A stretch of 64,000 nucleotides of DNA from Candidatus Limosilactobacillus excrementigallinarum (GTDB lineage Bacteria; Bacillota; Bacilli; Lactobacillales; Lactobacillaceae), in contig DWZS01000032.1 in the NCBI GenBank assembly GCA_019117445.1, forward strand, positions 1 through 64,000, given 5' to 3'. The position numbers and the translations under genes are program-made. Below, one piece after another: positions 16,876-25,353 of the stretch (the first letter of the stretch is position 1; every line of letters starts with the position of its first letter). The notes under the pieces were generated by a model that saw only the letters and a program-made list of their open reading frames with translations, had not been told where the DNA came from and ran no database searches.

Positions 16876-16889
16876 TGAAAGCGCTATCT
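16876..16889. promoter_or_regulatory. cre site upstream of the GPH transporter
   Basis: TGAAAGCGCTATCT matches the cre consensus at 13 of 14 positions. It lies about 160 bp upstream of the transporter start and may act on that promoter. Confidence 0.65.
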
Positions 16890-16940
16890 TTTTGTGTTAA
16901 AGTTCAAGGTGTCGAAAGGAATTATAGAATATTTTGCAAT

Positions 16941-16952
16941 CTGATATGTCAG
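16941..16952. promoter_or_regulatory. Putative GntR operator upstream of the GPH transporter
   Basis: CTGATATGTCAG is a 12-bp palindrome with one mismatched pair. It lies just downstream of the TATAGAAT segment and shares its core with the copies near uxuB and gntK. Confidence 0.5.
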
Positions 16953-17048
16953 TTTTGCTAGTAATATAATTTGCAATTATTTTCAGACTTTCTATAAAAC
17001 CTTGATGTTCTATTTCTCTTGTTTCTTTTTTGGAGGTTCAATTTAATT

Positions 17049-18479
17049 ATGGATAATAATGGTCAACGTACCGTTACCATCAAAGCCCATCCTTTCGATT
17101 GGCGCGATAAGATCGGGTATATGTTCGGTGATATCGGTAACAACTTCTCATTTAACGTTGTTAACTCATTCTTAATGATCTTCTACACCAACGTTTATGG
17201 TTTAACTGGATCACAAACCGCGATTGTCTTCCTACTTGCACGGATCGTCGATGCGATCTCCGACGTCGTAGTTGGACGGTTGGTTGATAATAGTCAGTTG
17301 CATAAACGTGGCCGGTTCATTCCATGGATGCAACGGATGCAATACCCATTGCTGATCGCCTTAGTACTGCTCTTTGTACCAGTTGTTAAGGATTGGTCCA
17401 TGGTTGGTAAGATGGCCTGGGTTTGGATTACTTACATTGCTTGGGGTGTTCTTTACTCAACAGTTAACATTCCTTACGGTTCCCTTGCTTCTGCCATCAG
17501 TAACAACCCTGACGACAAGACGTCACTTTCAACTTGGCGTTCAATTGGTTCTGCCTTAGGTGGTTCAATTACTTCTTATGTCATTCCACTGTTCATTTAC
17601 ATTGGTGCCACAAAGAAGATTTCTGGAATTCGGTTCTTCCAAGTGGTAATTGTTTGTGCCATTCTTGGTTGGGTTTGCTATGAATTAACGATTCATATGA
17701 CCACTGAACGTGTTCAAACCCACAAGTCCGAAAAGCTTGCTCTTTCACGGATTATGAAGTCCATGTTAGAAGATCGGGCATTACTTGGTTTAGTTTTGAC
17801 TGACCTTGTTCTGGTTGTTAACCAAAACTTAGCCGGAACCATGATTACCTATGTTTACAACGACTACTTCAAGAACACTGCAGTCATGGGATTAGCCCTA
17901 GTTGTTAACACCGCAACGGTTATCTTACTGTCACCATTCAGTCACTACATTGCGACCCGGTTTGGTCGGCGGAACTCTTCAATTGTTGGTTTGATTGTTA
18001 GTTTCTTTGTTTACTTAGCACTGTTTATCATTCGGACTCATAATGCTTACGTTTACTTAGCCTTCATCTTTGTTGGTTCACTTGGTTTTGCGGTCTTCAA
18101 CCTACAAGTTTGGGCCTTCATTACCGATGTTATTGATAACATCGAAGTGCGGACTGGTGACCGTGAAGACGGGATCGTTTATGGTGTGAACTCATTTGCT
18201 CGTAAAGTTGCCCAAGCCATCGGTGGTGGCTTCGGTGGATTTATCTTGAGCTACATCGGCTACAAGTCTTCCACTTCTGGTGGTGCCGATCAAACGATGC
18301 GAACCATCAATGGATTGTACAGTGTTGCAACCTTAGTTCCTGTTGTTTGTGCTTTACTCGCAATTCTTCTGCTATTCTTCGTCTACCCACTTACTCGGGA
18401 TAAAGTTCATGAAAATGGTAAGATCCTTGCTGAACGTCACTCTGCAAATGCTGAAAGCACAAGTGAATCAGCTAAGTAA
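17049..18479 (+). CDS. GPH-family glycoside/hexuronide:cation symporter
   Basis: The 476-residue membrane protein belongs to the glycoside-pentoside-hexuronide:cation symporter family within MFS, which includes UidB, XynB and MelB-type carriers. It has about 12 hydrophobic helices and family segments GYMFGDIGNNFSF near the start, RIVDAISDVVVGRLVDNS and KRGRFIPWM. It probably imports glucuronides or uronate-containing oligosaccharides for the cytoplasmic glycosidases. The ATG at 17049 is chosen; a TTG-started extension would translate the GGAGG site at 17032-17036. Codon use is typical of a highly expressed gene. Confidence 0.85.
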   Translation: MDNNGQRTVTIKAHPFDWRDKIGYMFGDIGNNFSFNVVNSFLMIFYTNVYGLTGSQTAIVFLLARIVDAISDVVVGRLVDNSQLHKRGRFIPWMQRMQYPLLIALVLLFVPVVKDWSMVGKMAWVWITYIAWGVLYSTVNIPYGSLASAISNNPDDKTSLSTWRSIGSALGGSITSYVIPLFIYIGATKKISGIRFFQVVIVCAILGWVCYELTIHMTTERVQTHKSEKLALSRIMKSMLEDRALLGLVLTDLVLVVNQNLAGTMITYVYNDYFKNTAVMGLALVVNTATVILLSPFSHYIATRFGRRNSSIVGLIVSFFVYLALFIIRTHNAYVYLAFIFVGSLGFAVFNLQVWAFITDVIDNIEVRTGDREDGIVYGVNSFARKVAQAIGGGFGGFILSYIGYKSSTSGGADQTMRTINGLYSVATLVPVVCALLAILLLFFVYPLTRDKVHENGKILAERHSANAESTSESAK

Positions 18480-18514
18480 GGTTTCAAGTTACCTACTTGG
18501 TAATGAAATTACTA

Positions 18515-18547
18515 ACGGCTGGGATATTAATGCCCAGCCGTTTTTTT
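18515..18547 (+). terminator. Terminator after the GPH transporter
   Basis: A CGGCTGGG / CCCAGCCG stem (18516-18523 and 18533-18540) is followed by seven T residues. Confidence 0.85.
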
Positions 18548-18563
18548 GTGAAAGGACCTAATA

Positions 18564-19919
18564 ATGGAAAATAACCGTTTAGATCTCACAACTGGTAAAC
18601 CAATTCAACGAATTTTACAGTTTTCAACTCCTTTGATTTTCGGAACACTGTTTCAGCAACTGTATAGCTTCGTTGATTCCATCATCGTTGGTCATTTCAT
18701 TAGCGCCAACGCACTTGGTTCAGTTGGTGCCACCTATTCATTAAATTTTCTAATTATTGGTTTTATGCAAAGCTTTTGTGTCGGATTAGGAATTCCCATC
18801 TCGCAAAGCGTTGGTGCTAATCACCACCACGATGTCCAACGTTTCTTCTGGAATGGTCTCTACTTAAGTATCGCTATTAGTATCTTCTTTTGTGTTTTAA
18901 TGACTTACTACACAGAACCACTACTAATTGCGATGCGCACACCGCAGCCATTACTGCATGATGCCGTCATTTTCATTCGTCCCCAATTCATTTTCATTTG
19001 GATAACCGTCCTATACAACTTTTCCGCAAGCGTTCTTCGCTCACTAGGTGATTCCAGGACCCCCTTTTACACATTAGTCCTTGCCAGTTTATTAAATATC
19101 GTTATTGATATTGTTTTAATTGGCGTATTCCATTGGGGAGTAATTGGGGCCGCGGTCGCCACAATCATTGCCCAAGCAGTCAGTGCCTTAATGAATATTA
19201 TTTGGTTAGTAAAGGCCTCAACAATCATTGATTTTCGGCATCCTCAGTTAAAATTTTCAGCTCGTCATACCTATCGGCTTGCTTATATTGCCTTCCCAAT
19301 GGGCATCGAGTATTCCATCTCTGCAATTGGTGCCATTATTATGCAATTTGCTATTAATAGTTTAGGGACCGCCTATGTTGTTTCTCAAACTGCGGGCGAA
19401 AAAATTCGACAAATGTTTACCCTCCCGATTGAAAGTGTTGGGATGGGGATGTCGACCTTTATCGGACAAAACTTTGGGGCGCACAGTATGGCGCGCATCC
19501 GCCAAGGGATTAAGGATGGGATGAAGATCCAAATTATTTACTATGGCATCTGCTTAATCATTATTATGCTCTTTGCAGATCCACTGTCAGAATTAGTGAT
19601 TGGACACCACCCCGAATTAATTCGTTTATCGAGTCTCTACTTACGTTTGATGAGTTTAACCCTTTTCTTACACGGTACATTAATGATTTACCGTTATACT
19701 CTTCAGGGATTGGGATTTAGTTTCCTAGCGATCTGGTCAGGAATTGGTGAATTAATTGGTCGCTCGATAGTTAGTCTAGTTGCAATCATCCTCAATAGTT
19801 TTATTGCCGTTTGTTTCATTAACCCAGTTGCGTGGGGACTAGCTGGCGGCTATTGCTGTTGGATGGTTTATCGCCAACTTAAGAAAATTGCCGGTTCTTT
19901 TACAAGGGAGGTCAACTAA
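18564..19919 (+). CDS. MATE-family efflux transporter
   Basis: The 451-residue membrane protein has about 12 hydrophobic segments and MATE family features, such as FSTPLIFGTLFQQLYSFVDSIIVGHFI near the start and the repeated pattern in the second half (AFPMGIEYSISAIGAIIMQ). Members export drugs, metabolites or dyes by Na+ or H+ antiport. The gene lies between the transporter and the regulator of the glucuronide locus, so export of an aglycone or an inhibitory intermediate is conceivable but unproven. The start follows AAAGGACC. Confidence 0.88.
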   Translation: MENNRLDLTTGKPIQRILQFSTPLIFGTLFQQLYSFVDSIIVGHFISANALGSVGATYSLNFLIIGFMQSFCVGLGIPISQSVGANHHHDVQRFFWNGLYLSIAISIFFCVLMTYYTEPLLIAMRTPQPLLHDAVIFIRPQFIFIWITVLYNFSASVLRSLGDSRTPFYTLVLASLLNIVIDIVLIGVFHWGVIGAAVATIIAQAVSALMNIIWLVKASTIIDFRHPQLKFSARHTYRLAYIAFPMGIEYSISAIGAIIMQFAINSLGTAYVVSQTAGEKIRQMFTLPIESVGMGMSTFIGQNFGAHSMARIRQGIKDGMKIQIIYYGICLIIIMLFADPLSELVIGHHPELIRLSSLYLRLMSLTLFLHGTLMIYRYTLQGLGFSFLAIWSGIGELIGRSIVSLVAIILNSFIAVCFINPVAWGLAGGYCCWMVYRQLKKIAGSFTREVN

Positions 19920-19968
19920 GTTAAAATTGTAAGATATAATTTGATGAAATTTAAAGGAAGCAACAAGT

Positions 19969-20640
19969 ATGGATACAAATATTCGCAGAAATGCCTACGA
20001 CCAGATTAAATATAAGATCATTCACTTCCACTATTTACCTGGTCAAAAGATTTCTGAAAAAATGATTTCAGAATCACTCAATCTTGGGCGAACCCCCGTC
20101 CGTGAAGCATTAATTAGAATTGAGCGGGAAGGCCTCATCGAAGTGATCCCGCAAAGCGGAACCTACGTCACCATTATTAACATGACCTCCGCTAAAAACG
20201 GCCGGTTTGTTCGTGAATGCATTGAACCAAAAATCATGCTTGAAGCCATGACTAAACTGACCCAAGAAGGGTTAATGAATTTATTAGTAAATATGCAACA
20301 TCAACGTGAAGCGGCCCAAGCAGAAGAGCCTGATCACTTTTTTGATCTTGATCAAGACTTTCACCACGAATTCTACAAAATCGCTAATAAGAATGATGTT
20401 TGGAACTGGCTTCAGTTAAATAACACCCAATTAAACCGTTTCCGACGGCTCCGGCTAAAAGCCGCTAACCTGAATTGGCGAAAGTTAGTCGAACAACACC
20501 AAAAAATTCTCAAAGCAGTTCAAGCGCAAAACGTGGATAATCTAGATTACTTAATTCACGCGCACTTGCACTTGATGCTCGAAGAAAAAGCCTTAGTAAC
20601 TCAACAATTCCCTGACTACTTTGGAATTGAAGACAATTAA
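19969..20640 (+). CDS. GntR-family transcriptional regulator, FCD (FadR-like) type
   Basis: The 223-residue protein has an N-terminal winged helix-turn-helix (about 7-70, with SESLNLGRTPVREALIRIE and GTYVTII) and an all-helical FCD ligand domain (about 80-210). The domain has Asp/His positions typical of metal-dependent effector binding (DLDQDFHHEFYKIA and HAHLHLML). FCD regulators often respond to uronates or organic acids and repress until the sugar acid binds. It is the only regulator within the hexuronate locus and is the likely reader of the TGATATATCA-type palindromes nearby. The start follows AAAGGAAG. Confidence 0.88.
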   Translation: MDTNIRRNAYDQIKYKIIHFHYLPGQKISEKMISESLNLGRTPVREALIRIEREGLIEVIPQSGTYVTIINMTSAKNGRFVRECIEPKIMLEAMTKLTQEGLMNLLVNMQHQREAAQAEEPDHFFDLDQDFHHEFYKIANKNDVWNWLQLNNTQLNRFRRLRLKAANLNWRKLVEQHQKILKAVQAQNVDNLDYLIHAHLHLMLEEKALVTQQFPDYFGIEDN

Positions 20641-20645
20641 AGAGG

Positions 20646-20655
20646 GTGATATCAC
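20646..20655. promoter_or_regulatory. Palindrome upstream of GH30 gene, possible operator
   Basis: GTGATATCAC is a perfect 10-bp palindrome just behind the regulator stop codon. It resembles the TGATATATCA motif but lacks its central two bases, so assignment to the same regulator is weak. Confidence 0.35.
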
Positions 20656-20673
20656 TATTATTTTTGATTTTAT

Positions 20674-20687
20674 TGTAAGCGCTTTAT
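20674..20687. promoter_or_regulatory. cre site upstream of the GH30 gene
   Basis: TGTAAGCGCTTTAT matches the cre consensus at 12 of 14 positions, with an intact TGTAAGCGCTTT core. It lies 20 bp before the start codon. Confidence 0.7.
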
Positions 20688-20706
20688 TCAATAGAAGGAG
20701 ATTACT

Positions 20707-22275
20707 ATGTCAAACGAATTTAAAAATGAATTCTGGACTGCCACTGCCGGAGACCTTTCCCAAAAGCGGACGCCATTTGATGCACCAGACTATACTGACC
20801 AACCAGCTGATGGCTCAGCCAAGATTGTCGTTGACCCAATGCAAAAGTTTCAAGATTGGTTAGGTGCCGGGGCAGCCATTACCGACTCCACCGCCAAGTT
20901 AATTTGGAACCAAAGCAAAGAACAACGGAGTCAATTGCTTCATGAATTATTCGATCCCGAGCAAGGGGCTTTTTCAATGATTCGGGTGCCAATGGCCTCT
21001 TGTGATTTCCAAAGCCAAGATGAATATTACTCATATGACGATGTCCCATTTGGCGAACACGATCATGATTTAGAACACTTTTCTATTGGTACGGGAACAC
21101 CGGGTGCAGCAGACGCGACAAAGGACCTGAAATACATTGTGCCGGTTCTGCAAGAAATCGTAAAAATTAACCCAGCCATTAAAATCATCAGTTCACCATG
21201 GTCTGGACCTGCTTGGTTAAAGAATACCGGTCACCTCAGTCAAGGTGGTCACCTGCGTTTTGGTGAATATACTGGTAACGGTTTTGCCCACAAGGATCAT
21301 TTTGAAGCCGTTTATGCTAACTACTTCGTTAAATATATTGACGCATACGCTAGCTATGGTATCCCAATCTACGGCTTAACCATTCAAAACGAGCCTTCTA
21401 ATGCTGCTAAGTGGCCTGCAATGATCTGGACCTTTAAGCAATTAGCCGAATTCGGTTATAAATACCTACGGCCACTCCTAGATGAAACTCACCCAGACGT
21501 AAAGCTCTACTACTGGGATGGCTCATTAAATGTTCTTGATAAGCCATTATCCGCATATATCACACCGCAAGAAGCAAGCGCCTTTGATGGTTTTGCCTTC
21601 CACACATACGACGGACCATATACCAGCCTCTTTAAAGTTAGTCGCGAATATCCAAACTGGAAGTTAGCGATGACTGAACGGCGTTGTCTGTACTCTGACA
21701 CCATCGAAGATGCCTCACACATCATGTTTGGTTTAATCGGTAACTGGTTAGTCCGGAATGGCTTAAACTTCATCACCCTTTGGAATTTAGCCCTGGATGA
21801 ACGAGGCTTGCCAAATGCTGCTGGTTCCACCGGTCGGCGTGGTGTCGTTACCATTGACCATACCACTGGTAAAGTCCAGCGGAATCTGGAATACTACATG
21901 CTCCGTAATTTGTCCCAAGATATTCCGGCTGGCGCAGTACGGATCGGTTCGTCTAGCTACTCCCCAGATGGCTATACTGGCGGTATTTCATCGACTGCTT
22001 TCCTTAGTGATGATGGTTCAATTGCTGTCCAACTTTATAACCCAACTGGTAAAGAACTTCCTGCCAGTTTGTACATTAATGGTCATTCAACTAAGTGGCA
22101 AAATGTGATGGTACCAGCTTGGGGAACCGTAACCGTTCATAAGTCGAATGGCACGATGAACGAAAGTGCGCCCCGTCCTGATGAAGAATTTGAATTGAAC
22201 CCGACTAAGCTGGGCCTTTCTGATGATAAAGCTCCTGGTAAGGGAATTAATGCGAAGAAAAATGATTTAGTTTAA
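20707..22275 (+). CDS. GH30-family glycoside hydrolase
   Basis: The 522-residue protein resembles GH30 (glucosylceramidase, beta-glucosidase, beta-xylosidase and relatives). Family marks are GAGAAITDS, SPWSGPAWLKNTG, the acid/base Glu229 in TIQNEPSN and the likely nucleophile Glu324 in AMTERRC, followed by a C-terminal beta-sandwich. There is no signal peptide, so it cleaves imported beta-linked oligosaccharides. Subfamily and substrate cannot be set from motifs alone. It follows the GntR gene by 66 bp with a cre site between, and the start follows AAGGAG. Confidence 0.88.
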   Translation: MSNEFKNEFWTATAGDLSQKRTPFDAPDYTDQPADGSAKIVVDPMQKFQDWLGAGAAITDSTAKLIWNQSKEQRSQLLHELFDPEQGAFSMIRVPMASCDFQSQDEYYSYDDVPFGEHDHDLEHFSIGTGTPGAADATKDLKYIVPVLQEIVKINPAIKIISSPWSGPAWLKNTGHLSQGGHLRFGEYTGNGFAHKDHFEAVYANYFVKYIDAYASYGIPIYGLTIQNEPSNAAKWPAMIWTFKQLAEFGYKYLRPLLDETHPDVKLYYWDGSLNVLDKPLSAYITPQEASAFDGFAFHTYDGPYTSLFKVSREYPNWKLAMTERRCLYSDTIEDASHIMFGLIGNWLVRNGLNFITLWNLALDERGLPNAAGSTGRRGVVTIDHTTGKVQRNLEYYMLRNLSQDIPAGAVRIGSSSYSPDGYTGGISSTAFLSDDGSIAVQLYNPTGKELPASLYINGHSTKWQNVMVPAWGTVTVHKSNGTMNESAPRPDEEFELNPTKLGLSDDKAPGKGINAKKNDLV

Positions 22276-22310
22276 TAAAATACTGTGTTTACGAATAGCA
22301 CAGTCCACAA

Positions 22311-22346
22311 AAAAGGGACCCTCACAATAATGTGAGGGTCCCTTTT
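22311..22346. terminator. Bidirectional terminator between GH30 gene and uspA
   Basis: A 16-bp perfect stem, AAAAGGGACCCTCACA with its complement, has a 4-nt loop. It lies between convergent genes with A and T flanks. Confidence 0.9.
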
Positions 22347-22357
22347 AATCTTGTCGA

Positions 22358-22834
22358 TTATTTAATATCTAATTGCTTATTATCAACGCCGGTGCGGACA
22401 ACCAATACATCGCATGGTGCATTCCGCTTAACAAATGACGTAACTGAACCAACCATAGCCCGTTGCAGACGTGACATCCCACTGGCACCCATTACCAGGA
22501 GATCATTCTTATGATCCTTTGGGAAATCAAATGCAATGACCGTCTTCGGGTTACCAAGCCGAATGTGAATATCGATATTGTCAAAATCATCATCCTGCTT
22601 AACTTTTTTAAGTAAGTCCTTCAAGTAATCCGTAGCCTTATCTACCAATTGGTAAGCAATGCTGCCATCTGACATGCCAGCAAAGTTATATGCCATCGCC
22701 CGGGTATCCACGACATTAAGCACGTCAATGTGGGCACCATTTCGCTTAGCAGAAATAACCGCCTTGGCAAGTGCTGCTTCCGCTTGCTTAGAACCGTCCA
22801 CTGGCACCAAAATGTTTTCGTATTCTTGATCCAT
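22358..22834 (-). CDS. Universal stress protein, UspA family
   Basis: The 158-residue single-domain protein has the Usp fold marks: ENILVPVDGSKQAEAAL at the N-terminus and the ATP-binding MGASGMSRLQRAMVGSVTSFV (G-2x-G-9x-G-S) near the C-terminus. Such proteins bind ATP and aid stress survival; the precise role is unknown. The start at 22834 follows GGAGG by nine bases; an upstream start would add eight residues and cover that site. Confidence 0.9.
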   Translation of the reverse strand: MDQEYENILVPVDGSKQAEAALAKAVISAKRNGAHIDVLNVVDTRAMAYNFAGMSDGSIAYQLVDKATDYLKDLLKKVKQDDDFDNIDIHIRLGNPKTVIAFDFPKDHKNDLLVMGASGMSRLQRAMVGSVTSFVKRNAPCDVLVVRTGVDNKQLDIK

Positions 22835-22979
22835 AATCAACAGCCTCCAATCAATCAACTATCATTATTATTTTACCACATTTAAAGCTTTTCAATGCAC
22901 TATTCCCGGCTTTGCCGTTCGATTGTCCGAGCCAAATTGACTTTGGCATGGAAGTATCATACAATCAAAAGCAACTAAT

Positions 22980-22998
22980 AACTTAATTATCTTAAGTT
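22980..22998. promoter_or_regulatory. Inverted repeat upstream of the Lrp/AsnC gene
   Basis: AACTTAA and TTAAGTT flank TTATC, a perfect 7-bp inverted repeat about 40 bp before the start codon. Lrp/AsnC proteins commonly autoregulate, so this may be its own operator (inference). Confidence 0.4.
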
Positions 22999-23038
22999 CG
23001 GACGATTATCAATTATTAATAACTGTGAGGTTGACTTA

Positions 23039-23482
23039 ATGGATCAAATTGACAAGAAAATTCTGAACATGCTGCAAGCGAATGCCCGGGTTTCACTAAA
23101 GGAAATGTCCAAGGCATGTTTCATTTCATCACCTGCTATCGCAGCCCGAATCACCAAAATGGAGGAAGCCGGGATCATTACCGGTTATCACACCAGTATT
23201 AATCGGGAAAAACTAAATTTCCACGTCAAAGCCTTTATCATGGTCCAACTCGAGCCTAACCAAAAAAGTGAATTCTATCCTTTTGTCCAATCCATCCCCA
23301 ATGTCATCGAATGTAATTGCATCACCGGTGACTATTCAGAAGTGATGGAAGTAATTTTCCCATCCACCAAAGACCTGGATGACTTTATTAACGAAATTCA
23401 AAGACGCTTCGGTAAAACGAGCACCCAAATTGTCTTCTCTACTAGCGTCGACCATCGTGGTGTAAAACTAAATGATCATTAA
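23039..23482 (+). CDS. Lrp/AsnC-family transcriptional regulator
   Basis: The 147-residue protein has the N-terminal AsnC helix-turn-helix (MDQIDKKILNMLQANARVSLKEM, with SSPAIAARITKMEEAGII as the recognition part, to about 50). A C-terminal RAM/AsnC ligand domain (about 65-140) carries CNCITGDYSEVMEV, the conserved effector-binding GDYD-type segment. It is probably an amino-acid-responsive regulator, and the nearby oligopeptidase and dicarboxylate symporter genes are candidate targets by position only. The start follows GAGGT. Confidence 0.9.
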   Translation: MDQIDKKILNMLQANARVSLKEMSKACFISSPAIAARITKMEEAGIITGYHTSINREKLNFHVKAFIMVQLEPNQKSEFYPFVQSIPNVIECNCITGDYSEVMEVIFPSTKDLDDFINEIQRRFGKTSTQIVFSTSVDHRGVKLNDH

Positions 23483-23488
23483 TATATA

Positions 23489-23531
23489 AACCACTAGTCA
23501 TCATTTGCAACAGCAGTGATGACTAGCGGTT
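23489..23531. terminator. Bidirectional terminator between lrp-like gene and pepF
   Basis: An AACCACTAGTCATCA stem pairs with TGATGACTAGCGGTT (one mismatch). It is followed by ATTTTTATT and lies between convergent genes. Confidence 0.85.
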
Positions 23532-23535
23532 ATTT

Positions 23536-25353
23536 TTATTCAAGCTCTAATAATTGTTCAATTTGATCCAGCCGCTTCTTCAGGACCTGCAAAGCATCCT
23601 CAAGGTACTGGCCATTCGTTACGTCGACCCCGGCCCGACGCAAAATCGTCACTGGATCTGCCGAACCACCGGCCTTTAAAAAGTCGAGGTAGCGATCGAG
23701 TGCGCCATCCTGCTTGGTCCAAACTCGTTCAGACAACGCCGTCGCAATCGCCCATGACGTTGCATACTGGTAGACATAGTAGTTCATATAGAAGTGCGGG
23801 ACGTACGCCCATGATTGGGTGTCCGTACCAACCAGCTTAACGGTTGGTCCATAGTATTTCTCAACCAGTTGCCTGTTCATCTGATCCAAATAGTCTGCCG
23901 TGAGTGTCCGTCCACTTTGTTGTTCACGGTAAGCCGTATTTTCAAATTCCGCAAATTGTGTTTGCCGATAAATCGAGCCGATAAAACCATTGATCGATTG
24001 CTCTAAAATGAAAATCTGCAGCTGCCGATCATCCTGATACTTTTGTAGTAAGTACTCCGTCAGGATATTTTCATTAAATGTCGATGCCACTTCTGCAAGA
24101 AAGATTGGTGCATCCGCATACTCGGAAGGTTGGGCGTGCTGACTAAACCAACTATGCATTGCATGCCCCGATTCGTGCGCCAATACGAAGGTACTGTATA
24201 GCTTATCCGTCCAATTCAATAGGATAAATGGATTGGCTTGATAAACACCCACTTGGTAACCACCAGAACGTTTCCCGCGGTTTTCCGCCGCATCAATCCA
24301 CCGGTGATCAAACTCTTTCTGCAAGCCCTCGAGGTAGTCTGGCCCCATCACCTTCATCGCATTCAGGACCAACTGCTTACCCTGCTCAAAGGTTGTCCGC
24401 AAGCGATCTTTGCCCGCCAACGGCACCCCAATGTCATATTGGTAGAAGGGGTCTAAATGCAAAGCGCGCTGCTTGATCCCATACCACCGGTGCGCCAAAT
24501 CCAAGTGTTGATTTACGGTCTTGACCAACGTATCGTATACCTGCTCATCAATTTGGTTAACCGCTAATGCCGCTTGTCGAGCACTCTTATAATGGCGCAG
24601 TTTTGCAATCGAATTGCGACTATCAATAAAGCTATTCAAGGTTGCAGCAAACGTATTCCGTAATTCGTGATATGGCTTTTGGTAAGCTAATACAGCTGCC
24701 TTCCGTACATCACGATCTAATGATTCAGTGAACTGACTCCGGTTACCGTGAGTTAGTTCCACTTCATTCCCCTGTTCGTCCTTAATCGTGCCAAAGTGTA
24801 AATCAGCATCGTTCAGCGTATTATAAACTGTCTCCGCACTATCCAACGATCGACTCAGCTGACTCAGTAGTTGTTCTTCACTAACAGTCAACACGTGTCC
24901 TTTTTGTAACCGGACCTGTTCCAATGCATATTTGAATTCACTCAGCCCGGACACTTCCGTCAGCCATTGATCTAACTGATGTTGGTCAAGGCTAACGATT
25001 TCAGGATCCATAAAGGAAAGGGCCGTTTCGATTTCAGTGACCGCTGTTGCCGCCTTTCCATACAACTCGGTTGCCGCCGCATCCGTCGTATCACTATCAC
25101 GACGCAAGAAAGCATAAACGTATTCCCGTTCTAATTCTTCGTTGATGACCTTAGCAGCTTGCAGTGCCTGAAGTAATGTTTGCCCATCATTGGCGGCTAA
25201 CTTACCGGCCAATTGATGCAATTCACGGGCCTTCTTTACCGTTTCCTGTAATTGTTCTTCCATTGCTTCGTCGTTTGGATAAAGTAACGTCAAATCCCAC
25301 TTGAGTGCCGTAGGAACTTCTTCACGACTCGGTAACTGTTGTTTTTCACTCAT
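23536..25353 (-). CDS. pepF: Oligoendopeptidase F
   Basis: The 605-residue cytoplasmic M3B zinc metallopeptidase cuts peptides of roughly 7-17 residues. The zinc motif HESGH lies in VLAHESGHAMHSWF (about 393-397), with the third ligand region LAEVASTFNENILTEYLL downstream. Length is typical of PepF. The start codon shares one base with the stop of the upstream symporter gene (TAATG), so the two are translationally coupled. Confidence 0.95.
   Translation of the reverse strand: MSEKQQLPSREEVPTALKWDLTLLYPNDEAMEEQLQETVKKARELHQLAGKLAANDGQTLLQALQAAKVINEELEREYVYAFLRRDSDTTDAAATELYGKAATAVTEIETALSFMDPEIVSLDQHQLDQWLTEVSGLSEFKYALEQVRLQKGHVLTVSEEQLLSQLSRSLDSAETVYNTLNDADLHFGTIKDEQGNEVELTHGNRSQFTESLDRDVRKAAVLAYQKPYHELRNTFAATLNSFIDSRNSIAKLRHYKSARQAALAVNQIDEQVYDTLVKTVNQHLDLAHRWYGIKQRALHLDPFYQYDIGVPLAGKDRLRTTFEQGKQLVLNAMKVMGPDYLEGLQKEFDHRWIDAAENRGKRSGGYQVGVYQANPFILLNWTDKLYSTFVLAHESGHAMHSWFSQHAQPSEYADAPIFLAEVASTFNENILTEYLLQKYQDDRQLQIFILEQSINGFIGSIYRQTQFAEFENTAYREQQSGRTLTADYLDQMNRQLVEKYYGPTVKLVGTDTQSWAYVPHFYMNYYVYQYATSWAIATALSERVWTKQDGALDRYLDFLKAGGSADPVTILRRAGVDVTNGQYLEDALQVLKKRLDQIEQLLELE

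Larger units (their letters stand above)
16600..17048. other. Divergent control region between the GH31 operon and the GPH transporter
   Basis: The 449-bp AT-rich stretch holds the minus-strand GH31 promoter, two cre-like sites (one per direction) and two copies of the putative GntR operator. A TATAGAAT segment (16923-16930) may be the -10 region of the plus-strand transporter, but its -35 box is poor. No gene is seen. Confidence 0.7.

Noticed and set aside
17019..17048. TTG-started N-terminal extension of the GPH transporter
   Set aside because: It would translate the GGAGG site that serves the ATG at 17049, and the added residues are not family-like.
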